Shown piece by piece: positions 34,863 through 41,404 of a stretch of 43,181 nucleotides of DNA (position 1 is the first letter of the stretch; every line of letters starts with the position of its first letter). The DNA is from an uncultured Bacteroidales bacterium. GTDB lineage: Bacteria; Bacteroidota; Bacteroidia; Bacteroidales; Muribaculaceae. The notes below the pieces were generated by a model. The model was not told the DNA's origin. It saw nothing but the letters and a program-made list of their open reading frames with translations, and made no database searches. A program made the position numbers and the translations under genes. The DNA lies in assembly GCA_902779125.1 (NCBI GenBank), contig CACZAC010000031.1:1-43181 (forward strand), read 5' to 3'.

Positions 34863-35249
34863 TTATTTGCGTTGGCAATCTTTGGGAGTTACACAGGTGC
34901 CAGAGGCACGGCAAACCACAACGGGCTCCTCGAGGATGTCGGCAGCCGATGCACTGATGTCAGGACGGGCCTGAGCCACCTTGCGGGCCTCAAATACCAT
35001 GTGACGAGAGGTGTTGCCCTCGCGGTCAATCCAACCCTCGGCCTCGATAAAGTCACCGGCATAAACGGGTGCCAGGAACTCGATGTTGTCATAGGCGCAG
35101 AACAAGCCTTCATCGCCGTCGCGCATAATCAACAATTCTGTTGCTACATCACCAAACAGGTGTACCATGTGTGCTCCATCAACCAGGTTGCCGCCGTAGT
35201 GGGCATCCTTTGCGCTCATGCGCAGTCTGATCATTGTCTTGTATTCCAT
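34863..35249 (-). CDS. kal: 3-aminobutyryl-CoA ammonia-lyase
   Basis: A 128-residue protein of the hot-dog fold type. [19 protein letters not shown] at the N-terminus and [17 protein letters not shown] are the hallmarks of Kal. It eliminates ammonia from 3-aminobutyryl-CoA to give crotonyl-CoA, joining lysine breakdown to butyrate formation. Both borders of the gene are heptamer hairpin elements. Confidence 0.93.
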   Translation of the reverse strand: MEYKTMIRLRMSAKDAHYGGNLVDGAHMVHLFGDVATELLIMRDGDEGLFCAYDNIEFLAPVYAGDFIEAEGWIDREGNTSRHMVFEARKVAQARPDISASAADILEEPVVVCRASGTCVTPKDCQRK

Positions 35250-35258
35250 GTGTTTTTG

Positions 35259-35336
35259 AGTTTTCAGTTGTCAGTTTTCAGTTGTCAGTTGATTGCGGAT
35301 GCCGCTGAAAACTGACAACTGAAAAACTGTAAAACT
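35259..35336. repeat. Heptamer hairpin element between atoD and kal
   Basis: Left arm AGTTTTC, AGTTGTC, AGTTTTC, AGTTGTC, AGTTG; core GCGGATGCCGC; right arm TGAAAAC, TGACAAC, TGAAAAAC. Arms are highly complementary. It ends 2 bp from the atoD stop and begins 10 bp from the kal start. Close sister of the element at 24024-24098, 11 kb away. Confidence 0.88.
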
Positions 35337-35338
35337 AT

Positions 35339-35989
35339 TTATTTTTCAACATAGATGCCGTCAACATAGATACCCGAAGCATGAACGTGCTCGGGAGCGA
35401 TTTCGCCCACGGGAACCAGCTTCTCGGCCTCAACGACTACATAGTCGGCAGCGGTGGCCATCAGCGGGTTGAAGTTGTTGGTGGTGCCCAGGAATACCAT
35501 GTTACCAAACTCGTCAACGATGTTGGCGCGCAGGAAGGCGATGTCGGCACGCAGGGGCTTCTCCAGCAAGAACTCCTTGCCGTCAACCTTGATGATTTCC
35601 TTGCCGTCGGCCATGATGGTGCCCAGACCAGTGGGGGTCAGCACGCCGCCCAGACCTGCACCTGCCGCACGGATGCGCTCTGCCAGGGTGCCCTGGGGAA
35701 CGTATTCCACGATGAGCGTGCCCTCGTTCTTCTGCAACGCGGTCTGCTTGTTGGTACCCGTGTGGGATACGATAGCCTTCTTAACCTGGTGATTGCTCAC
35801 CAGCTTGCCGTGAGCCACCTCGTCATAGGCGGTGTCGTTAGCAATGATAGTGAGGTCCTTAACACCCTTTTCAACAATGGCGTCAATGATTTGGGTGGCA
35901 CTGCCGTTACCCAAGAAACCGCCAAACATAATAGTCATGCCGTCCTGTACTTTTTCAACGGCTTGTTCCAATGTGATTTGTTTGTTCAT
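35339..35989 (-). CDS. atoD: CoA-transferase subunit A (butyryl-CoA:acetoacetate type), first gene of the operon
   Basis: A 216-residue protein with MFGGFLGNGSATQIIDAI, the glycine-rich N-terminal loop of class I CoA-transferase alpha subunits, and later AGAGLGGVLTPTGLGT and YVVVEAEKLVPVG. It should pair with the product of atoA (25776-26435). It is the first gene after the promoter box, with a leader of about 40 nt, so expression of the whole 15-gene operon begins here. Confidence 0.92.
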   Translation of the reverse strand: MNKQITLEQAVEKVQDGMTIMFGGFLGNGSATQIIDAIVEKGVKDLTIIANDTAYDEVAHGKLVSNHQVKKAIVSHTGTNKQTALQKNEGTLIVEYVPQGTLAERIRAAGAGLGGVLTPTGLGTIMADGKEIIKVDGKEFLLEKPLRADIAFLRANIVDEFGNMVFLGTTNNFNPLMATAADYVVVEAEKLVPVGEIAPEHVHASGIYVDGIYVEK

Positions 35990-36035
35990 AATGCTTATGT
36001 TTTGGAATGTATTGGTTTATGTCATAATAGGCTGC

Positions 36036-36043
36036 AAATATAG
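36036..36043 (-). promoter_or_regulatory. -7 box of the lysine fermentation operon
   Basis: TATATTTG on the minus strand, 46 bp upstream of atoD. The -33 region lacks a clear TTTG, which may mean that an activator is needed. The leader is too short for a riboswitch. Confidence 0.6.
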
Positions 36044-36151
36044 AAAAAAAACGGCAATGTTATGCCCCTTTCAGCGCTTTTTTTTAATGATGTATATATA
36101 ACCACAACGATAACAGCACTTTGCCTAGTTGGCATTCGCACTGATAGAAGG

Positions 36152-36213
36152 AAGACAATAAGTACAATAATTACAATGGCATCCGCTTTGTATTTGTTGT
36201 ATTTATTGTTTTC
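36152..36213. repeat. 9-nt-period hairpin element upstream of the lysine operon
   Basis: Left arm ACAATAAGT, ACAATAATT, ACAAT; core GGCATCCGC; right arm TTTGTATTTG, TTGTATTTA, TTGTTTT. Same architecture and core as the heptamer elements but with a 9-nt period. The right arm is nearly identical to the array at 20784-20814. Confidence 0.8.
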
Positions 36214-36222
36214 TATTTTAAA

Positions 36223-36250
36223 TCTTCGCGTCTTCGCGCCTTAGCGTGAG
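36223..36250. repeat. Octamer array TCTTCGCG
   Basis: TCTTCGCG, TCTTCGCG, CCTTAGCG, TGAG repeat every 8 nt in the gap after the NhaC gene. Similar CGCGAAG-type words are widespread in Bacteroidota and other bacterial intergenic regions, from general knowledge. Confidence 0.65.
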
Positions 36251-36292
36251 TTCAGGAGTACGGATTTCATTTAAGGGCCGAAGATAACAATT

Positions 36293-37741
36293 CTAGGCAG
36301 TAGGTGGGGTGGAGCGGCGGATTTTCCAGCCGAGTGCGGCGATGAGAATCGTCATCAGCGGGCTGAGGATGTTGAAGAAGCAGTAGGGCAGGTAGGTGAG
36401 GGTGGGGACGCCGAGCACTGTGGCCTGTGTCAAGCCACAGGTGTTCCACGGCACCAGCACCGAGGTGACGGTTGCCGCGTCCTCGCAGGTTCGGCTCAAG
36501 AGCCTGGGCTCGTAGCCTTCAGTCTTATAGACGTTGCGGAATATGTCGGCCGTGAGCACAATGCTGATGAACTGGTCGCCTGTCGTCAGGTTGAGGAACA
36601 CTCCCGTGCCCACAGTCGAGGTGACAAGGCTCGTTCTTGTCTTGACAAAGCGGAGAATCGCAGTGGTGATGCTCTCTATCATGCCGCTGGTCACCATCGC
36701 TGAGCCATAGCACATGGCGCAGATGATGAGCCAGATGGTGTTGAGCATTCCTTGCATTCCTCCGGTTGAAACGAGTTCGTTGAGGGAGTCAAAGCCCGTT
36801 TGGATAGCTGTCGAGCCATAGTAGGTGATGGCGAGTCCTTTGGCGAGTGCTGCATGCAGGCTCAACGAGGCATCGTCAGCAATCTGAGTCAGGATGTGGG
36901 GCTGGAAAATGAGGGCGGTGATGCCGGCGAGAATTGATGAGGCAAACAACACGATGAGCGACGGCACCTTCTTGGCGATGAGGATGCCCGTGACCAGTGG
37001 CACGAGCAGCGTCCATGGCGTGATGTGGAAGGTCGAAGCGAGTCCATGGGTATATTGCTCCACCTGCAGGACACCGTCGTTGCCGTGCCCCAGTCCTGCC
37101 GCAAAGAAGATAATCAGGGTAATGAGAATCGATGGTGTGGTGGTGATGACCATGTAGCGGATGTGCTCAAAGATGTCCACTCCCACCGACGATGACGCCA
37201 GGATGGTGGTGTCGCTCAGGGGGGACATCTTGTCGCCGAAGTAGGCACCCGAGATGATGGCGCCCGCCGTCCATGCCTCGCTCACGCCCAAGGCGTGCCC
37301 GATGCCCAACAATGCCACGCCGATGGTGGCGACCGTTGTCCACGAACTGCCCGAGAGCAGCGACACCAGTGCGCAGATGACACAAGCGCTCACCAGGAAG
37401 AATTGCGGGGAAAGAATCTGTACGCCATAGTAGATGAGCGTGGGCACCACGCCGCTAATCATCCACGAGCCGGATAACATGCCCACCGTCATGAGGATGA
37501 GCAGGGTTACCGAAATGTCGCCGATGGTCTTGCACATCTGCCGCTCAAACGCCTTCCACGGCACATGGTAAAATGCCATCGAAATCGTCACGCACACCGC
37601 CGAACCCAGCAGCAAGGCAATCTGGCTGCCACCGCTCAACGAATCACTGCCAAAGAGCGTGATGACAACAACCAGTAAGCCTATCAGTACCACGACGGGT
37701 ATCGCGGCAACCAGTGGATGCGGGATTTTGCGCTCGGTCAT
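36293..37741 (-). CDS. nhaC: NhaC-family Na+/H+ antiporter
   Basis: A 482-residue membrane protein with about a dozen hydrophobic segments. SGSSWTTVATIGVALLG and ISGAYFGDKMSPLSDTT are the typical NhaC/NhaC-like segments around the transport site. Family members exchange protons for sodium, and some related transporters carry organic ions. It lies directly upstream of the lysine operon in the same direction, but has its own -7 box and is separated from the operon by repeat elements and a promoter. It may handle the sodium or pH load of amino-acid fermentation; a lysine transport role cannot be excluded or shown from the sequence. Confidence 0.9.
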   Translation of the reverse strand: MTERKIPHPLVAAIPVVVLIGLLVVVITLFGSDSLSGGSQIALLLGSAVCVTISMAFYHVPWKAFERQMCKTIGDISVTLLILMTVGMLSGSWMISGVVPTLIYYGVQILSPQFFLVSACVICALVSLLSGSSWTTVATIGVALLGIGHALGVSEAWTAGAIISGAYFGDKMSPLSDTTILASSSVGVDIFEHIRYMVITTTPSILITLIIFFAAGLGHGNDGVLQVEQYTHGLASTFHITPWTLLVPLVTGILIAKKVPSLIVLFASSILAGITALIFQPHILTQIADDASLSLHAALAKGLAITYYGSTAIQTGFDSLNELVSTGGMQGMLNTIWLIICAMCYGSAMVTSGMIESITTAILRFVKTRTSLVTSTVGTGVFLNLTTGDQFISIVLTADIFRNVYKTEGYEPRLLSRTCEDAATVTSVLVPWNTCGLTQATVLGVPTLTYLPYCFFNILSPLMTILIAALGWKIRRSTPPTA

Positions 37742-37776
37742 AGCGGGTCAACGGTTGAAGGTTGTAAATGAAATTG

Positions 37777-37784
37777 CAAACCTA
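37777..37784 (-). promoter_or_regulatory. -7 box of nhaC
   Basis: TAGGTTTG on the minus strand, 35 bp before the ATG at 37741. No consensus -33 box. Confidence 0.5.
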
Positions 37785-37816
37785 CTCAAAATAATTGAGA
37801 TATCAGTCACAATGCT

Positions 37817-37877
37817 CAAAAAAACCGCCCTATAGCCCGCATCTCGGTGCAGCACAAACTGCTCTGCACCGAGATGC
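37817..37877 (-). terminator. Hairpin and T run after the 5'-nucleotidase gene
   Basis: A perfect 14-bp stem (GCATCTCGGTGCAG and complement, 37839-37852 with 37864-37877) with an 11-nt loop lies 15 bp after the stop on the minus strand. TTTTTTT follows 13 bp later, so termination is likely though the T run is displaced. Confidence 0.6.
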
Positions 37878-37892
37878 GAAAAAGTGGTGAAA

Positions 37893-39320
37893 TTACCATT
37901 TTTCGGTAAAACTGGAGCGGCCTTGATAGTCGACCGTTCCCTTCTTTTCGAGCCATTGTATGATGAGGTCACTTGTGGTCACGGCGCCGCGTTCGCCCTC
38001 GTCCTCGCGGGGGGAGTCGGCTGTCGATGCCACATAGTTGTTGGTCACCACACGGTATTTCTTTTTCATGTCGAGTTTCTTGCCGTTGGCGTCAAAAAGC
38101 TCCAGCTTTTTGATAGATGACTTGGTGGAGTCGGTGTAGGTCACCACGGCAGAGCATCCGCTGGTGACGGGGAAGCGGTTGCGGTCAATCTTGTGGCAGG
38201 CGATGAGCAGTTCTTTAAACTCTTTGCCGGTCAGAGTCATGACCACAGGACTGTTCAAGAACGGGTCTAGGTTGATGATGTCCTTGACCGTAATGGGACC
38301 TGCTGGGAAGAAATCATAGCGCACACCGCCATAGTTCTCGAGGGCGATGTCGCAGTTGCACTCTTCCTTCCAGGCATCGCACATCATCACGCCCAGGGCG
38401 TCATAACTGTTAATGTCGCTATGCATCTGGGCAATCACGCGTTCCATTTCGGGGCTGCTCTTGAAATGCGTGAGCAGCGCATCGGCAGCCTCGCTGCGGC
38501 TTGTGAACTTGTCCAAAAAGATGTTTTCGGCCTTCTTGCTCACCACTTTGCCGCCTTCGACTTCCAGGGTCGTGAGCGTGACGCGGGGCATCTGATAACC
38601 GTTCTGGGTAATCAGTACGCCATCGTGCACTTCGCCGCCTTCGAGCTGGGTGTGGGTATGGCCGCTGACGATGAGGTCGTAGTACGGAAATTGCTTGGCC
38701 AACTCAATGTCCACATCATAGCCCACATGGGTGAGCAACACGTTGACATCGCATTGCGCCGTGAGCCATTTATACTGCGGAATGACTTCTTCGGGCTGCT
38801 GGAATGTTAGTCCTTTTACATTGTTTGGACTCGTGTCAGGGATGCCCAGAGTGCCCACTTGCGTAATGCCTAGCACGCCCACCTTGAGCCCCTTGACATC
38901 AAACACCATGTAGGGACGTACTCTGACTCCGCTCTCGGGCAGGCAAGTGATGTTGGCGGCAAGATGCGGAAAATTTGTCAATGATATTACCTTGGCAAGA
39001 CCTTGTACACCCGCGTCGTATTCATGGTTGCCCAGGGCCGACGCGTCAAAGCCGATGAGGTTCATCAGCGAAATCATGGGATAGGTGGATGGCTCGTACA
39101 GGTCGTTGTAAGGATTACCCGTGCGATTGTCACCTGCCGACAAGACCAACAAAAACGGATCAATCGCCCGAATGCTATCGACGATAGCAGCCAACTGAGG
39201 CATCTTCTCAATCGCCGAATGCATGTCGTTGGTTGACAGAATCCTCACGGTCTCACCATGGGCTACGCCGCAAATCGAGACCGACACTAAAAACGCGATG
39301 GACAGAAATAACTTTTTCAT
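37893..39320 (-). CDS. Exported 5'-nucleotidase / metallophosphatase
   Basis: A 475-residue protein with a signal peptide (LFLSIAFLVSVSICGVAHG). The calcineurin-like phosphatase motifs are STNDMHS (Asp32, His34), SAGDNRTG (Asp64), ALGNHEYD (Asn98, His99) and VSGHTHTQ. A C-terminal 5'-nucleotidase domain follows from about residue 300 (YGGVRYDFFPAGPITVKDI, TGKEFKELL). It should hydrolyse nucleotides or related phosphate esters in the periplasm. It starts 4 bp after a 66-residue beta-grasp-like gene, so the pair is one operon. Confidence 0.92.
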   Translation of the reverse strand: MKKLFLSIAFLVSVSICGVAHGETVRILSTNDMHSAIEKMPQLAAIVDSIRAIDPFLLVLSAGDNRTGNPYNDLYEPSTYPMISLMNLIGFDASALGNHEYDAGVQGLAKVISLTNFPHLAANITCLPESGVRVRPYMVFDVKGLKVGVLGITQVGTLGIPDTSPNNVKGLTFQQPEEVIPQYKWLTAQCDVNVLLTHVGYDVDIELAKQFPYYDLIVSGHTHTQLEGGEVHDGVLITQNGYQMPRVTLTTLEVEGGKVVSKKAENIFLDKFTSRSEAADALLTHFKSSPEMERVIAQMHSDINSYDALGVMMCDAWKEECNCDIALENYGGVRYDFFPAGPITVKDIINLDPFLNSPVVMTLTGKEFKELLIACHKIDRNRFPVTSGCSAVVTYTDSTKSSIKKLELFDANGKKLDMKKKYRVVTNNYVASTADSPREDEGERGAVTTSDLIIQWLEKKGTVDYQGRSSFTEKW

Positions 39321-39324
39321 GATG

Positions 39325-39525
39325 TCAGGGGTTTATTACTTTTATAATCTGATTATCACTCAAGGGGGCTTCAAAGCCAATTTTGTGTCCCCATTGGTCT
39401 GTAACTTGTAGCGATGATACTTTGCTGATGTCCAGCTTGTTGCGGACAGCCCAACGCAAAACCGCATCACCGGCTGTAGCACCACTGAAAATTCTAATGC
39501 TGGAATTATTTACTATAACAGTCAT
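39325..39525 (-). CDS. Small beta-grasp-like protein (ThiS/MoaD-like shape)
   Basis: A 66-residue protein starting at ATG 39525 (the frame begins 3 codons earlier at a TTG). MTVIVNNSSIRIFSGATAGD, then DAVLRWAVR, then VTDQWGHKIGF and PLSDNQIIKVINP read as strand-strand-helix-strand-strand, the pattern of ubiquitin-like beta-grasp proteins. The C-terminus is INP, not the GG needed for sulfur carriage, so it is probably not an active sulfur carrier. It ends 4 bp before the 5'-nucleotidase start. No signal peptide. Function unknown; I infer the fold only from the pattern. Confidence 0.6.
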   Translation of the reverse strand: MTVIVNNSSIRIFSGATAGDAVLRWAVRNKLDISKVSSLQVTDQWGHKIGFEAPLSDNQIIKVINP

Positions 39526-39552
39526 AAGTAACAATATGGGTTAGGAATGTCT

Positions 39553-39621
39553 TTATAAAAATTCAGTAATGTCCTCAGTGATATCGATGACGGTCAAAAT
39601 TGTCGCCGCCATTGTTGTCAT
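39553..39621 (-). CDS. Possible 22-residue leader peptide ORF
   Basis: ATG at 39621 opens a frame of 22 codons (MTTMAATILTVIDITEDIT, then EFL) ending in TAA, between the promoter box and the beta-grasp-like gene. The start lies almost on the predicted transcription start. It could be a small protein, a regulatory leader or chance; only position supports it. Confidence 0.2.
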   Translation of the reverse strand: MTTMAATILTVIDITEDITEFL

Positions 39622-39625
39622 GGCG

Positions 39626-39660
39626 CAAAGTTAATCAAAAATCAACGCAAATCCACCAAA
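39626..39660 (-). promoter_or_regulatory. Promoter of the beta-grasp/5'-nucleotidase pair
   Basis: TAACTTTG (39633-39626) is a perfect -7 match on the minus strand, with TTTG at 39660-39657, giving a 23-bp spacer as in the SOD promoter. Leader of about 95 nt. Confidence 0.5.
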
Positions 39661-39798
39661 ATACCGAATCTTTTTGTGTCTTCCTCGTCGCAACATGAAT
39701 AACTATAAATGAAATAGGTATGGTTTCTCTTTAGATGACATCATCTTTAGGAGTGCAACGATATTAGCCGCCCTGAGGATGGGAAAATAAAGAAAGAT

Positions 39799-40063
39799 CA
39801 TTGGTGTCCCGTTAAAAATCGACAAGACCGATGTAAGTTGTTTATAATCAGTTTATAATAAAAGTCTTTCAAACGCACGGATTTGATATTACTATGCCAT
39901 GAATAACAATTTGATTCTGTTTCTTTTTAATGCTAATTGCGCTAATTATACAAATCTCACAAATAGATTAAAATACTAGCATGAAATTAGTGAAATTCGC
40001 ATTAGCCCCGCAGGGTTTAGAGGCACATCTTTATCATTTCCTGATTTTAACGGGACACCAGTG
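39799..40063. mobile_element. 265-bp MITE with 9-bp target duplication
   Basis: The ends form an inverted repeat: CATTGGTGTCCCGTTAAAA on the left and CACTGGTGTCCCGTTAAAA on the right strand, 18 of 19 identical. Immediately outside, AAGAAAGAT occurs exactly on both sides (39790-39798 and 40064-40072), as expected for a 9-bp target-site duplication. The interior is AT-rich with no reading frame, so it is non-autonomous and must have been moved by a transposase encoded elsewhere. Nine-bp duplications are found among IS4-type elements, among others; the family assignment is inference. It accounts for most of the gene-free stretch 39622-40154; the rest holds the promoter at 39626-39660 and nothing else I can identify. 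Confidence 0.85.
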
Positions 40064-40154
40064 AAGAAAGATTGAAAAAGTTTCTGTGCATCAGCACAGC
40101 CTCAATGGAAGCAGCGTTGTGTTACAAGTTCAACTACTGTATCAAAAACACTCT

Positions 40155-41150
40155 TTAGCGTTTTTGCTGCCGTCTAGCCTTGCGCGTGGCGATGCGGTTG
40201 ATGAGGTAGCCCGTGAGCAGAATCAGGACTCCGAAGAAGACATAGAAGCTAGGCATAAAGATTTTGGCCGGCAATGTATATTCTGCTAAATGTATATCGC
40301 GGGTAAGTCCCAAATAAAACGCCAAATGCGCTAGCAATAATGCGACACAATACACAAAGCCAAAAACGAATAACAGGCGCCACACGGTGCCCCACAAGCC
40401 ATAGCCGAACAACTGCCTGTAACCGATGATATAGTAAAGCGTCACGACGACGAATATGATCGAAAGGACTGTGAACTGCTTGAAAATGAACCAGCACGGC
40501 ATCATCAGCAGGAAGAGAGACACCATCAGGGTGGCAAAAAGGACCTGGATAAAGAACCCCTCGGGCAACGTGTGCCGCGAGTGGCGCGGTGAGTAGCGGA
40601 AAAGACCCAGGTAGGGAAGATGGTAGCAAAGGACAATATCAGCATGGACCAGCTGAAATGCGTTTCATACCATTCATAAAACGGCTTTGATACATTTACC
40701 ATGTCATTTCCCTCATCCACAGTAAAGCCAAGTTCACGGAAATCAAAACCATATCCGAGTCCCTTAAACTCCGGTAACAACCAATGGAAGATGATTGCAT
40801 AGGCCACCGCGAGAATGAACAGCATCTTCACGGGCGGAAAACTCACTTGGCGCTTGCCGCTGATGTAGTCACCGATGAAGTACCAGTGCGAAACAGCAAC
40901 TGCCACACGCTATACAGGACAGAGCGCGAACGCGACCCCAAGCCCCACATGTCCATCACGCTCTGGTGCACGCTGTGCCACCCGATGCGCCCCATGCTTG
41001 ACCGTTGCGAGCAGGTAGGCAATAGTAGCCCGTGAAGGTGAACCCGCAGTTGTTGCAGCGGTGCTCCTCCTCGCTTTGGACATATCGCATCGGCTCATGT
41101 TGCCAACGCTTGAAACGCTCGTATTGCTCTTTTAAAGATTGCCAATTCAT
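40155..41150 (-). pseudogene. DUF3667-type membrane protein gene broken by three 1-nt deletions
   Basis: Three reading frames join into one protein: a zinc ribbon start (MNWQSLKEQYERFKRW, then HRCNNCGFTFTGYYC, the next frame continuing with PTCSQR), followed by WGLGSRS, YSVWQLLF, IGDYISGKRQVSFPPVK, then several membrane helices to the end. This order matches the DUF3667 family of Bacteroidota (CxxC zinc ribbon plus membrane segments, function unknown). The frame is lost at about 41018-41020 (GGC), 40883-40884 (CC) and 40614-40616 (GGG); in each case one extra base in a short G/C run restores the protein. Either the gene is decayed or the assembly has homopolymer errors here. Confidence 0.8.
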
Positions 41151-41186
41151 TTATCATAGAAACGGAATCCATAATCGATTCCACTG

Positions 41187-41194
41187 CAAAATTA
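41187..41194 (-). promoter_or_regulatory. -7 box of the DUF3667-type gene
   Basis: TAATTTTG on the minus strand, 36 bp before the ATG at 41150. No consensus -33. Confidence 0.45.
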
Positions 41195-41342
41195 TAGAAA
41201 AATCCTCACCCACCCATCACCATCCCTCAAAAACTGAACCCCAACCACTTGTTCCCCCTAAAAACAATGCCCAACACTACTGATAATGGTCCGATGGCTT
41301 TTCTCGCTTCAATTACAATGCAAGATCTTTTGGATACGTGAA

Positions 41343-41381
41343 AAGAAAAAATCCCTCGCACCCAGGCTGAGCACGAGGGAT
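41343..41381 (-). terminator. Terminator of the leucine-rich repeat protein gene
   Basis: On the minus strand ATCCCTCG and CGAGGGAT form the base of a hairpin followed by TTTTTTCTTTT, 24 bp after the stop codon. Strong intrinsic terminator. Confidence 0.88.
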
Positions 41382-41404
41382 AAAACTTGACTTTGTTTGA
41401 TAGC

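Noticed and set aside
18925-35336. CRISPR array
   Set aside because: The repeats are 7 to 10 nt words in direct contact with no spacers, scattered one array per gap, and no cas genes are present.
35990-36035. B12 or lysine riboswitch before the operon
   Set aside because: Only about 40 nt lie between the -7 box and the atoD start, far too short for either riboswitch, and no matching conserved motifs were seen.
40155-41150. Programmed frameshifting in the DUF3667-type gene
   Set aside because: Three separate frameshifts, all simple one-base losses without slippery heptamers, fit decay or sequencing error better.
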